In this document: positions 1 to 10,856 of the stretch, piece by piece
How positions within the stretch are numbered: position 1 is the first letter of the stretch
Layout of the letters: the number at the start of each line of letters is the position of its first letter
Assembly (NCBI GenBank): GCA_033725935.1
Contig: MU867088.1
Span: forward strand, 61,827-125,826
Reading direction: 5' to 3'
Length of the DNA stretch: 64,000 nucleotides
From: Cladorrhinum sp. PSN259
Lineage: Eukaryota > Ascomycota > Sordariomycetes > Sordariales > Podosporaceae
The notes under the pieces: generated by a model
Database searches by the model: none
Told to the model about the DNA's origin: nothing
What the model saw: only the letters and a program-made list of their open reading frames with translations
Program-made: the position numbers and the translations under genes

Positions 1-106
1 CTTGTTGTTCTTGTTGTTCTTGTTGTTCTTGTTGTTCTTGTTGTTCTTGTTGTTCTTGTTGTTCTTGTTGTTCTTGTTGTTCTTGTTGTTCTTGTTGTTC
101 TTGTTG
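1..106. repeat. 9-bp tandem repeat (CTTGTTGTT)n
   Basis: Nearly twelve perfect copies of a 9-bp unit start at the window edge and stop at about base 106, so the full array may extend to the left. Because the unit is a multiple of three it could be part of a coding repeat (Asn-Asn-Lys on the minus strand, Leu-Val-Val on the plus strand), but no gene context is visible on this side. Confidence 0.95.
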
Positions 107-1795
107 CCTCGTAGCCCCCTGGGCCCCCTTTTAATAAATAGCTGAAACTGTGGACAGACAACATCCAAGATTATGATCGTTCAAGTAATTAGAGAATGTG
201 TTAAAGTGAAAGAACCCAAGAGTAGAAATCAATCTGCCGGTAATCGATGAAGATACCAAACCTTGAATGGTACAGAACGGAGTATCATATCAAGAAAACG
301 ATGTTTCTAACGGGAGGTATGAAGAGGTGGGTGCTAATCAAGGTCTTGTAACTGATTTGTTGCGATTAGATATTAAAGGTGTAAAATACTGAGCAAATCT
401 AAAGTTTTCACAAGAAATCATATTAATACGCATGTGACTCCATTGATATCTATCAAGTCATGGCCATGATAAGGTAGGTGGTAGATAGTTAGGTAGCACA
501 TTGTATGATTAGTACACAGATACCAACCACACATTCACAGACAAATCATCAAGCAACACACACATTGGATGGTTTGTTTGAAAGACAATCCATTTGTATT
601 AATATTTCGTTACCAAAATGGAGCAAGCAAGCTCAGATTCAGAAAGTTGATCCGAGCTAACTGACAAACTGTGTATAAAAATTCCCTCAACTCTTTCCCT
701 TGGTTTTTATCCTCCCGAGGATAAAACCAGCTGGTGGACTCAGAAAGCGTATCTGAGCTATTGATAAATCATGATTCCTCTCTCTAGTTTATCACATCCT
801 CCTGGTTGGGACTTAAGTAGTCACCCCCAGCTTTCGTATGTCCCGATCGTCCCAAAAATAGAACAAAAAACAGAAAAGGCAAAACTGAGAAAGGAAAAAA
901 AAAGAAAAGGGAAAAGAAGGCCATCCTAACCTCCAACGCCATCAGACTCCTTCTTGTAGGGGTATCCTTCCGTGCGCCAGTAGTACCAGAAGAAGAAGAA
1001 CAAAAGTGTTCCTCTCTCCTCCCATTTTGTTGCCTTTGCTCATTCCCATAATATGATGTTTGCCCAAATAAACATTCTTCACTGGGTTGAAAAAGAGAAA
1101 AGGAAAAAAAAGAAAAGAAGAGCAATCTTCGCTGCGTAAAAAAAAAAAAAAAAAAAAAAAAAAGTTCCACTCTTGGTATCGTCGTTGCGTGAGAAAAAAA
1201 AAAACCACCGTTGGGTATCAGCATGTAAAAGAAGCTCAATAGAACGCCCATCGTATCGTTGATCATAAACGCTTGATCCCATCTAATCCGTCTAATGAAC
1301 CCATTTTCTATGTTCTATGAGCCATGCCGTATGTTCGGTGAGGACTTCCCCAGAATCTATTACGGGTGACCAGCGAACCATGAATGCCTGCTAGCCGCGG
1401 CACCATCTGTGTAGATGCCTATTAAACGGCTGTCTAGTTGGTGTAATGGATGTGTAAAAGGATAGTTGACGCCTGCTGGATGTGGTTGTATGTGTGTTTG
1501 TCCTAAAAACGGGACTTCCGTCAAGGATGGAGGCGGGCTGCTACGACTTGCAGGCATGCGTATTATTATGTCGGCATCGTGAGCTGTAATGTAGATGTGC
1601 CGGCTACCTTGTAGGCGTACCGGGTTATTATGTTGGTGTGCATATGCCGTGCGTCCATGTTCCAGAAAGAATAAGCCAGAGAAATTGTTCGAGAAGCCAT
1701 GCTAATCGCCGTTGCTTGCTGTGCTGAAATCTGTGAAAACGGGGTTTCTTCAAGCCATTCGAGACAGTCCAAGTAGTTCGTTCCAGAGAAACAGT
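107..1795. other. Intergenic, no gene recognised
   Basis: No ORF here has family resemblance or splice-consistent extension. The stretch holds a pure poly-A run of 26 bases at 1138-1163 and purine-rich sequence around 880-1200. The last few hundred bases are the 3' flank of the minus-strand gene that ends at 1796. Confidence 0.6.
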
Positions 1796-3403
1796 TCAGA
1801 GAGTCTTCAGGTACTCCTCAACCTTCTCAACAAGCTGGAGAGAATGTTTCCTCCTCTCCGGCAGCGCCATCTTGCTAACTCCCATCCGGTTGACCACCCT
1901 GATCCTCGTAACTCTTCCGGAACTGTCAGAAGCAACAGACGAAGCAGAAGACGTGGGACCAGTAGTCAAATCGGGCACCTCGGTGCTTCTGTTGCTGCGG
2001 TCGGTTCCAGGAGTTACGACCTTGATGCGCTTGACACCACGAGACGAGGCAGATTCCACAGACTCAGCGGGCGAGGCCTCGCGACCTGCATCACTTGACG
2101 AGCAGTTCGTTCGGCTCCCACGCGGGAGGACCTTAATCCTCCGGACGCCGGACGACGAAGACGAGTCGTTCGAGCCAGAAGCAGGGCGAGTCTGGTCACC
2201 AGACACCGAGGCAGCCGAGGGAGAGTCGGAGCGGGACGCGGTGGGAAGTCGAAGGGTGACAACCTTTGAGTCCTCGGATGACGAGCGGGAGCTGTTCGAC
2301 TCGCTCGACCAATCACTCGGGATCCGAATCTTGACCGTGTGTATCGGGATCATGCGGCGGTGGGTTGGCGGCGCGGGTCGAGCAATAATGCTGTCCGAGG
2401 AAGATGAGGAAGTCTGGGTCGTCTTGTGACGAGAGATGGCCTTGGCTACAGCGCGCTGCTTCTGGAACGCCACCCATGGGTCGTCAGGTTGCGCATCCGG
2501 ATTGGCGCGCCGCCTGAACTTCCCGGTCTCCTCGTCGTAGTATTCGAGGACGTTGGGAGGGTGCCAGGTAAAGTTGAGGCGAACTTTGTTGGGCAGAGGA
2601 GACTGGACATCATCGGCTCCCGTCATCTCTCGGGCCTTCCGCTTCTTGAGGTTGGCTTCGAGGCTGGCAGTAGTGGAAGATGAGGCGTCGGTTTCGTTGC
2701 CAGAATCTTCGTCATCTCCAGGCAGCTTGAATGGGCGACCGCCGGTGAGGAGATGGCGGCGGTAGTTGCGGCGCTTTTGAGTCTGGACAACATCGGTGAG
2801 CTCCGTCTGCTCGGCCTGGAAGTTCTTGCGAGCCAGCTGACCCAAGAACTCGGGAAGTGAATCGAGAAGCCCAGACTCGTGGAGCATGGAGACATCTACC
2901 CGCATGTCGGTGGGCCCGCTTCCGGGAGTTTGGCGAGGCCCCAAGGTAAAGAGCTGCTCAATCTCCTCGTCGTTTGCGATGAGTGGCTCGACATACTCCG
3001 GGAATGGCTCCGAGTTCATGGCTTGTCTCTCGAGCCTGCGAAGATTCCTTGGGCTGGCGCCCTGGGGCTCTGCGATGGTGGTGGCCGCGGGCATCTCTGC
3101 GACGACCAATCTGAGGTGGGCTGCAGAGGATGTTAGCGACTGTATTTGCGTTTCTGGGAAATGAGAAAATGACTTACCTTGGACGCCCAAGTTGAAGAGG
3201 TTGGGGAACCTCTGGAGCAGAGCCTTCGAAGGCTTTGCTGCGTACTTGTAGCCCTGGTAGTGGCGGGATGCCCACTTCTTTGCCCGAATTGTCAGTTCGG
3301 GAATGGTCTCGTTCTCGCCATTGAAGTAGGTGAGGGCGATGTCAGCTCCCTCGCGGAGCGGGACGACTTGCCCACGCCTGGAGCGAGGTAAACGGCCAGA
3401 CAT
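1796..3403 (-). CDS. Uncharacterised Ser-rich protein with repeated basic beta-like motifs
   Basis: I do not recognise a family. The start chosen is the ATG at 3403 (MSGRLPRSRRGQ), because the 31 codons upstream in the same frame look like leader sequence. An intron at 3121-3177 has a GTAAGT donor, GCTAAC branch site and CTGCAG acceptor; it is 57 bp and in frame, so unspliced reading also stays open. The spliced product is about 516 aa. The N-terminal part looks ordered (a segment near IRAKKWASRHYQ), followed by a Ser/Asp/Arg-rich half. That half carries five short motifs of the pattern V-x-R-I-K-V (for example VRRIKVLPRG, VKRIKVVTPG, VTRIRVVNRMG), each after a Ser-rich spacer. Coding is supported by frame openness over 1.6 kb and the clean splice signals. 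It could be a nuclear or chromatin-associated protein, but that is only a guess from its charge. Confidence 0.8.
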   Translation of the reverse strand: MSGRLPRSRRGQVVPLREGADIALTYFNGENETIPELTIRAKKWASRHYQGYKYAAKPSKALLQRFPNLFNLGVQGKSFSHFPETQIQSLTSSAAHLRLVVAEMPAATTIAEPQGASPRNLRRLERQAMNSEPFPEYVEPLIANDEEIEQLFTLGPRQTPGSGPTDMRVDVSMLHESGLLDSLPEFLGQLARKNFQAEQTELTDVVQTQKRRNYRRHLLTGGRPFKLPGDDEDSGNETDASSSTTASLEANLKKRKAREMTGADDVQSPLPNKVRLNFTWHPPNVLEYYDEETGKFRRRANPDAQPDDPWVAFQKQRAVAKAISRHKTTQTSSSSSDSIIARPAPPTHRRMIPIHTVKIRIPSDWSSESNSSRSSSEDSKVVTLRLPTASRSDSPSAASVSGDQTRPASGSNDSSSSSGVRRIKVLPRGSRTNCSSSDAGREASPAESVESASSRGVKRIKVVTPGTDRSNRSTEVPDLTTGPTSSASSVASDSSGRVTRIRVVNRMGVSKMALPERRKHSLQLVEKVEEYLKTL

Positions 3404-5562
3404 GTTTGTGTCTGGCGCGGAGAGGGTTTGAGTGTGGTGCGGGGGGTGGGTGAAGGGAGGTTTGAAATTGTGTAGAGTGAAGTGGTTCAAGTTCAATTTC
3501 CAAGTTTTGACAGTCGTTCAACTTTGAGAGTCGTACTTTGAGACGGAAGAGAACTTGGATGAAGCAGAGTGCTGGAGGGAGAGGGAGAGGGAGAGCAGAA
3601 AGCAGCTGGGAAGATTAGATGGAGTTTTGTAGAGCATACACATACCTATGGATAGAATGAATCGGAGATAGATGGAATTAAGCTATTGTGTGGCTTGAAC
3701 AATAGAGAATATTCGCTGCAGTGAGCAAGCTGCAGGGTGCCCAATGCCAGCTGTCAATGCAATTACTTGCAGCAGGTGATCGGTTGGGATTATAAGGTTT
3801 GGCTGAAAAGCGTGGTGTTGTCGGTTGGTGTTGTGTCGTGGCTGTCTGCAAGCCACCCACTTGACTTTTATCTTGGTTTCCTACCTAACGTTTTCTGGCT
3901 GCAAGGTAAAGGGGAGGTTGGAGGGAGAGTCACATTCACACGCATCCAGCGGAGTTTGATATCGGAATGACTTTGGCAAGTTTATAAGATGAAGGTTTGT
4001 GATGACCGGAGAAAAGTCACGACGAGGAAGGAGCATGATAATGACAAGGACACTCGATTCTTTTCTTCTCTCTGATTGGAAATCAATGCGGTACTTCCGA
4101 TCTGTCCCCGTCCCCCCAGACACACCGTACGCAGCCGGCCGTTCCAACCGTCGACCACGTTTTGGCGTCATTGTTGATTCAAAAAGGAACCTGGAAATGA
4201 AGACCAAAACCGTGGTCGGGATTCGGGAACCGTCGAGATGGCCCACCCCACCTTGGCAATGGTCCCCTTGTCCGTCCACTCAGAGCATCCCAGTTCAACG
4301 GGCAGCCCCACATATTTTTGACTTTCTTCAACCTTCCCCGATTTCTTCAGTCAAGGAAAGAGACAAAAGGACCAGATAAAGAAAAACAGACAAGGCCGGA
4401 AGCCCGATCCACGCTAAACGCCATTGTTGGCATGCGGCGCGGGATCTTCTAGCCCAATCAGCATTCTGCATTTGGAGCTCAATTGGAGGATTCGAGTATC
4501 CAACGGAGACCTGGACCACGTCAAAGGCCCGGGGCACCCACCAGGCAAGGCCATCACCATCTCGACCCGCCTTCAGCACGGGAACCAAGGCGAGTCGCTT
4601 GCCGAACATTTCTGTCTCGAGATCTCGATGCCTCGCTCCTTACGAATCCGCTGTCGTTATCTGCAGATGTGCTAATGCAAGATGGTGGACGACGACGCGT
4701 GGGCAGCGGGACCCCTACGTGGACGTGGACATTCCTGTGAAGGCATCCTCCGTCATGATGCATTCGCAGAGAGCCCCACAGTCAGCTGTTCCTATAAGTT
4801 GAAACGCCGTTTCAGCTTTTTGGGGCGCCCTCTTTTGGGGCCTGACGGGTTCCAGGTTGTGGGAACGACACGCCAGCGGTTGCTCCACGTTGAAATCCAG
4901 CCTGGGATTTCTCAGCTTCACTTCTTGGTACCCATTGTCCACTTGATATCCGCTTCGCCCAATTCGGCATTGGCTTCGCTTCTTTCATTGCTCACTTGTT
5001 CGGTTTCAAAGACAGGGCGGTTTTGGCGCAGGTAACACGGGCACATTCATTGAACCTTGGGCTTGTCTTGGCTTCCCCCCCTCCTCCCCCCCCTCCCCCT
5101 CGTTTCGTTCCCCTCACCTGAGCAAGCATTCCACGTTCCATCTGTTACTGAACACCACCTTACCCCTGAACCGAACCGAACTCCGAGATCTCGCATCTTT
5201 CTTGATTCTCCAATTGTTTTTTTTCCTTTGTAGTGGCAACCCCTTTTCTGTCATCTTATCTTGCAACATCGGTGGTGGTGATCTGTGTTGAAACAATCCC
5301 AAGCGAGTAGCCGGCCGCCTTTCCCCGCCGCACAGGCAAAAGTCGTCACCTTACTGGACCTGCACAAGCACACCGTTGGCCTTTGCCGCCAGCCTCCCGT
5401 CCTTACCTCCTGAAAGCAGCAACATATCATTGTGATTCCCAAACATTTGTTTTCTACTCTCCCTCTTCCACTCTCACCTTCCTTACCTTCCCGCCGCAGC
5501 CACAAGGGAAGCCTCACACACACTTTCTTGCCCCCAAAGTCCATTCTTTTCAACACGCAAAA
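3404..5562. other. Shared upstream region of two divergent genes
   Basis: The stretch separates the divergent starts at 3403 (minus) and 5563 (plus). No coding segment is convincing. The 5050-5560 part is strongly C/T-rich, as is typical for the promoter and 5' UTR of highly expressed fungal genes, and leads directly into the eIF4E-like gene. Confidence 0.6.
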
Positions 5563-6451
5563 ATGGCAGCCCGTCCATCCCTCTTCACGCGAGGTCTCTC
5601 CTCACTCTCCCAAAGCTCAACAGACCCAAACTCTCCCAGCGTCACAACCCCCGCCGAACAGCGTGACGATGCCAAGCGCAACTTCTTAAAGGCAATGCGT
5701 CCCTTGCCTACGCAACACTACTGGAACGTCTGGTTCGATCGTCAAGCCAAGGACCAACAATCCTCAAATGGCGAGTACCAAGCTCACCTAGAGCAGCTGG
5801 GCACTCAGATCGAGTCTGTCCAAGACTTTTGGCGGTACAACAATAACACGCCCGTCGATCAAATCAAGATGCGAGAGAGCATTTATCTTTTCAAGTCTGG
5901 GTTCAAACCCATCTGGGAGGACAGACGCAATATCTTGGGTGGCAGTTGGACTTTTCGGGTGCCAAAGTCCACAGGGCCGGATGTCTGGACTAGAATCCAA
6001 TTATTGGCGATAGGGGAGAAGTTGCAGGATGCTTTGGAGACTGGTATGTATTCTACTCAACCATCCCCCAACCCTTTTATTTGACTTTTTTGCTGACAAG
6101 TGATTCTTTTTATAAATAGGCGACCAAATCTGCGGCGTAGGCCTCTCAGTGAGATTCAACAGTCATCTAATCTCAATCTGGCACCGCGACTCGTCGAAAC
6201 AAAAATCAGTCGACTCGATCCTGCAGACCGTGCTCGAGGAGTTGCCCCCCGAGTTGACGCCAAAGGCTGATAATTACTTTTACAAGAAGCACATGGATCA
6301 TCAGGGGTTCAAGGTGCCTCCCGAGCTGCAGGCCGTCGTTGATTCCCAAAAGGCTAGGGAGGCTGCTGCTGCCAAGGCTAAAGCTGAGGCTGGGGCTGGA
6401 GTGGATGAGGGACCTGAAATTGTTGAGGTTCCTCCTTCTGGTGAGAAATGA
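5563..6451 (+). CDS. eIF4E-like cap-binding protein, class II (4EHP type)
   Basis: This is a member of the eIF4E family, which binds the 5' m7G cap of mRNA. Exons are 5563-6043 and 6120-6451; the intron has a GTATGT donor and TAAATAG acceptor and joins ETG to DQICGVG. The product is about 270 aa. Family landmarks are HYWNVWFD (residues 52-59), VQDFWRYNN (about 86-94), PIWEDRRN (116-123) and VGLSVRFNSHLISIWHRD. The position equal to Trp43 of human eIF4E is Trp54, and those equal to Trp73 and Trp102 are Trp90 and Trp118. The position of the second cap-stacking Trp56 is Tyr72 (EYQAHL), which is the class II signature seen in 4EHP. Class II proteins often act as translational repressors or alternative cap binders; which applies here cannot be read from sequence. 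The N-terminal 40 residues are Ser/Thr-rich and the C-terminal end is Ala/Lys/Glu-rich. The start was chosen at MAARPS because upstream codons are pyrimidine-rich leader. Confidence 0.92.
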
Positions 6452-7540
6452 TTTTCTTTCTCTATCTAGAATAATAGCTTTTTGGAAGATATGGGGTTCG
6501 TTTATGGTTCGTTATGTCTTTATGCATATAATTTTGCGGCGTTTCGCATATGATTTCAATTTAAAAATGGCAATGCCAGCGGGTTTTTTTTTTTTTTTTT
6601 GGTGAATACCAACTGATTTTCCCCTTTTTACTGCTTTTATCATGATGGTGTGATTTATTTACAATCAACGAAAAGAAAACATCCGGGACAGAAAGCTTCC
6701 CTTCTCTCTTGAGACTTCTTGATATCTCCTGTGTTGTCCCATTTCTTATCTGAAGTTGAATCTTTGAAAGAGAGAAAAGCGTCTGGGCATAAGTCTCCGT
6801 AATCTCGGCCGGTTCTCAGTTCCTGTGAGGTATCTCTTATTTGGACTGAAGCTTCCAACACCAAACAGACGTAGTGTTGGAGAAAAAGAGATCCATTCCT
6901 CCGCCTTCACGACAACTCTCAGTCTTGCGTGTGTATGCGTGTGTGTGTGTATGTGTCATTATAATCTTGATGACGCTTTTGAAAACTGTGTGGGTGTCCT
7001 TTGCCATCATCATGTGAGATGCGTTTATTCGTCATGGTCTTTATCCTGACATTTTCCATCGTCATTCATAATTGCGTGTGCTCGTCCATTCGTATTCGTA
7101 AACACGAATCGTGAAGTCCGTCTTCGATTGGATGGTGGAAGTAAACGAGTACACTCTGCAAATCGTGCCTTCGTTGTACTGCCGCTTCAGTAAGATTGGG
7201 CAACACAGTCATGAAACGCTGCCATCCATGACCCTCGGCATGTCTTTTTTTTTTTCCAGAACCTCCCGGCACCACACACGCACTCGTTGAGCGGATCTTT
7301 TGCTGACTTTCGATATGACCTCCCCCATGCCCATATCGTCTTCTTTGCCGTCTGGTTGTCTCAATCCAGTTTCGCCTTTTCCTTTGGACCAGCTTAGGGA
7401 CAGAGCTTCTTTCTCTGGTTCCCACAGCCAGTAGCGTGCCTTATCTGTCTTTGTTTGACGGAATAACGCCCCCTCCCATCCCAGCATCCATCTTTAAATC
7501 TCTTTCAACTCTTTCAAATCTTGAAATCCAGAATAATTCA
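6452..7540. other. Convergent 3' flanks, no gene
   Basis: The stretch lies between the 3' ends of the eIF4E-like gene (plus) and the EF-hand gene (minus). It contains a poly-T tract at about 6583-6600 and a (TG)n tract at about 6928-6955. No coding sequence is supported. Confidence 0.55.
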
Positions 7541-8232
7541 TCATCTCCAAACACCAGCCCTCCTCAAAACACCATCAAACTCGTCCTTCCTAACCCCCCT
7601 ATTCACCCCCGCGCCCCCGTTCGCTTCCAAAATCATGTCCCTTAGCATCTCATCGGTCACCTCCCGTTCGTCCATCCTCAACAGCCTCGCCACCTTCCTC
7701 AGGTGTTCCAGCCTGATACAATCCGCATCCGCTCGTCCCGTAAACAGCGCGTACGCCTCGTTTACTTCCTGCTCGTGGTCCGAGGGAACGCCGGTCCGGA
7801 ACTTGATCGCGCAGATCGCCAAGAACGGCTCCAGTTCGCAGAAGCCGAGCTCCTCGGGGTCTAGGATGGAGGTGAACTCTGCTAATTCCACGGGGGAAGA
7901 AGCCGGGATACCGAGCGCTATCAGAGCGCGCCGCACGTCGGGGATGGGTAAGAGCTGGAGGTTGGGGTTTCGCGGGGAGGGTTCGGAGAATAAGGAGAAG
8001 GCCTCGCGGATTTCTGATTCCTCGACGGCGGTTATCTGGTTGTCGCGGGCCAGTTTTGAGCGTCTTCCTGCCCCACGTGCTGCGTTGGCATTGTTATTGT
8101 TGGTATTGGAGGGACCTGCTGTTGCGCGTCGGCGGGACTGATGGCAACACAAGCAAGAAAAAAAGTGTTAGAAAAGGCGGGAGAAGTGAAAAGGTGGAAG
8201 GGAGTGAGTGACAGGGTAGGTAGCATTACCAT
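7541..8232 (-). CDS. EF-hand-like protein with an ATG-only first exon
   Basis: The product is about 199 aa of the calmodulin/centrin superfamily. It has four helix-loop-helix-like segments: EIREAFSLFSE, then a loop up to the segment around ILDPEELGFCELEPF, the EVNEAYALFTG segment, and a final part ending GVRKDEFDGVLRRAGVWR. None of the loops has a full DxDxDG calcium-binding pattern, so calcium binding is doubtful. The preferred model has exon 1 as just the start codon at 8230-8232. It is followed by an intron at 8138-8229 (donor GTAATG, branch CTAAC, acceptor CATCAG) and exon 2 at 7541-8137 beginning SRRRATAG. The alternative is an unspliced start at 8152 (MCCHQSRRR). The spliced start is preferred because donor, branch site and acceptor are all canonical and the frame joins exactly. 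The N-terminal 30 residues are Asn/Arg/Ala-rich and disordered. A regulatory light-chain or centrin-like role is possible but not shown. Confidence 0.8.
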
Positions 8233-9181
8233 TATCGCAATTGGATATAGAGACGGGGCAGAAGATATTAAGATTTGGAAAAAGCGGGCACGAGCGCGCG
8301 CAAAAAAAAAAAAAAAAGAACAAAAAAAACGGTTGAGAAAGATAGATGACGCGCTCGCTGGCTTTGCGACGAATTACTACGTAGCAAATGCTCCAAAGAG
8401 AACTGACTGGGTGGATTGATTGAATTGGAAAAGGGCGAAAGTGGAACCCCTACACTTCAAATTGAAACAAAAGAAATCGCGGAGATCTCGCCTGGTCATG
8501 TGATCTTATCTGAATTTTAAACAGAAATTTTGGAGCATAAAAAAACTGAATCTTTCCCAAAGCCAAATTATTTCCTTTCCTCAACATAAACTTCTCAGGC
8601 TCCTTCTTCATCAAAAACTCTCCGATTATGCCACGAAGCTGCTATACCTACACCACCAGATCGACGACTACGATGTGATGATGATTGTTTCTCGATTCGG
8701 ATAGGCAGGCAAGCAGCTTTGCTCAATCTCTTCATCACCCAAACATTATGTTTTTCTTTGGGCGTTAAAAACGGAGGGTTGAGCCACGGGTAAGGTTTGT
8801 GGGAGGAGTTTCAGTGGTTTTTATTTATTAATTTTTTTCTTGCATTTTATCGTGACAACAAGACCGCTTCAAAATTTGCTAGAGCTTGTCGCCTCCATTT
8901 TATCCCAGGGCGAATCAAGTGTGGACAGTGAAGCAATATTGAAAAAACACATGCCATCTTCGGATCGTATGTCCTCGAGTTCTTTTCATCTTTTCCTCTT
9001 GCAAGGGATGATGGTACGGGCTCGTGGAGACATCTTATCATCTTTTATGCACTTTGACTGAATGGTATTTGCCGATATAGAATATCTTGTCTATCTACTA
9101 CAGATTGGCCTTTGTTGGCGTCTCCCTATGACCAGACCAATATCAACATCCGTGTTGGCCCTCTCTCTGCATGACAGCCAC
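8233..9181. other. Intergenic between two minus-strand genes
   Basis: This is upstream sequence of the EF-hand gene and the 3' flank of glyoxalase II. It includes a poly-A-rich run at about 8302-8330 within a basic spurious ORF. No gene is recognised. Confidence 0.55.
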
Positions 9182-10205
9182 TCACTTAAAGTTATTCTTC
9201 ATCTCCCTCAACTTATTCATGATGGCAACGGGATCAGTCTCACCCGTTGCCTTTTGAATCTCTGGATCCTGAGGCCTCATAAAGACGTTATGTTTCTTCT
9301 CATCACCAATCGTAAACCTGCCCTGCGTCTCCTTGCAATCCTCGGCAAATGACTGCAGAGAAAGGACGTCATGGCTCTGCAAGACGGATGCCCCAAACTT
9401 GGCGTTGGACTTTGTGTACTCGTGGCCGGGCTGTAGCACAGAAATCAGTAATCACTCACTCACTTTGATATATGTCGATACTTACGAAAACCCTAGTATC
9501 GTCATGAAGAGAAGCAAGCGTGACGTTCAAAGCCTTGTGCATCTCCTCACCGGTTCCCTCAAAAAACCTGCCACAGCCTCCAATGAAGAGAGTATCACCG
9601 GTAAAAACAACCCTATCGTCGCCGTCCTGCATGTAAAAGCAGATGCTGTCCTGAGTGTGGCACGGCGTGTGGAGAGCCTTGACGTTGATATCGCCAATCT
9701 TGAACTCCTCATTGTGCGTTGGTGTCTTGGTCACCTTTTTGCAGTCCTTTCCGCCGATGATGGGCAGGGAAGGCGTCCCGAGTCCTGCGAGGAGCTCTTC
9801 ATTACCTCCGGCGTGGTCCCAGTGGCTGTGTATGTACAGTCAATACATGTAATATTATCTCTCTATTTCTGGGACGAGCGGTAACTACTTACTGATGAGT
9901 ATTGACAATAGCCGTCAAGTTGATCTCTTTATCGTCGATTGCCTTTTTAAGAACAGGGAGGACTCTTCGCACACACAAAAAAATGAGTTTCATTAACTTC
10001 AAAAAATTGATATCCTCCAAAAAAAACTCACTCGGCCGGGTGTGCTGGATCAATGATTACGGCGTCCTTGGACTTGTCATCGACAACCAGGTAAGCGTAG
10101 TTATCGTGGCTGCCCGTCCCTATACAGATATCAAAATCCAGCTCAGTAAATCTCTTGAGAAAATTAAAAAAAAAACCTACACATGGGAATCGACCGAACA
10201 TGCAT
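9182..10205 (-). CDS. glo2: Hydroxyacylglutathione hydrolase (glyoxalase II)
   Basis: Glyoxalase II hydrolyses S-D-lactoylglutathione to D-lactate and glutathione, the second step of methylglyoxal detoxification. Five exons fit the family: 10181-10205, 10032-10119, 9893-9964, 9486-9825 and 9182-9430, with introns of 55-67 bp and canonical borders. The product is about 257 aa, close to the usual length, starting MHVRSIPMW. The metallo-beta-lactamase metal site THHHWDHAGGN is at residues 60-70. Further metal ligands are in LHTPCHTQDS, VFTGDTLFIGGCGRFFEG and FPGHEYT. The C-terminal part carries the basic residues of the glutathione-binding domain (KKHNVFMRPQ). No targeting peptide is seen, so the cytosolic form is likely. 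The first exon is only 25 nt; it was chosen because it restores the family N terminus with a Trp codon split across the splice. Confidence 0.95.
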
Positions 10206-10288
10206 TTTGCGGGTGAATATAAGCTTCAATTCGTCAGTATCACACATGGACATGAGAACTTCTTAACTCCGGGGAGAGGGGTGCGGGG

Positions 10289-10486
10289 GGGGGGGGGGGG
10301 GGGAACAAAAAAAACATGGGGGGAAAATTGGCCGGGTGGGTTTATTTTTAACAAAACGTCTTGCAAAAAGAATAGTTTTAATTAGGTGCAAAAAAAAAAA
10401 ATGGCCGGGCCCCNNNNNNNNNNGGGGGCCCGCCGCCCCCCCCCCCGCCCGCCCCGCCCCCCCCCCCCCCCCGCCCGCCCCCCCCG

Positions 10487-10521
<35 letters not shown>

Positions 10522-10620
10522 CAACATACACTTGCTGGGAAATGTGTCCTGGTTGGTTTATGTTGAACAAGACGTCTTGCAAGAAGAAGAGTGTTCATGA
10601 GGTGCAAATATATCAAATGG
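10289..10620. other. Assembly gap with homopolymers and corrupted duplicate
   Basis: Ten Ns lie at 10414-10423, with poly-G before (about 10285-10303) and poly-C after (to 10519). The 101 bases at 10304-10404 align without gaps to 10520-10620, but many positions in the left copy are replaced by the neighbouring base, so that it reads as A, G or T runs. This looks like a low-quality read end joined as if it were unique sequence, not a biological duplication. The whole block 10285-10519 should not be trusted as genomic sequence. Confidence 0.85.
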
Positions 10621-10856
10621 CAGTGCAGCCAGTCTAAGAACAAAAAACAAGTCGCTGATAAATCAACAACTCCGGTCTAGATGTAATTGATGATGGGGGT
10701 ATATGTAGCTTAGCTTGGGGAATGGGGGGTTACGGATAATGGCGATGACGTTATTGGCTAACATTTGACAGAGCTCCTCTCCACGGAGGAAGTCACATGA
10801 CCACCTTGATCGCTCTCACAGCAATCATCTAGGATCAATATATACGCTGATGCTTC

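Noticed and set aside
5383..5562. In-frame extension upstream of the eIF4E-like start
   Set aside because: The 60 codons are pyrimidine-rich leader without family resemblance; MAARPS is a better start.
10263..10643. Pro/Gly-rich frames across the N gap
   Set aside because: They are translations of homopolymer artefacts and unknown bases.
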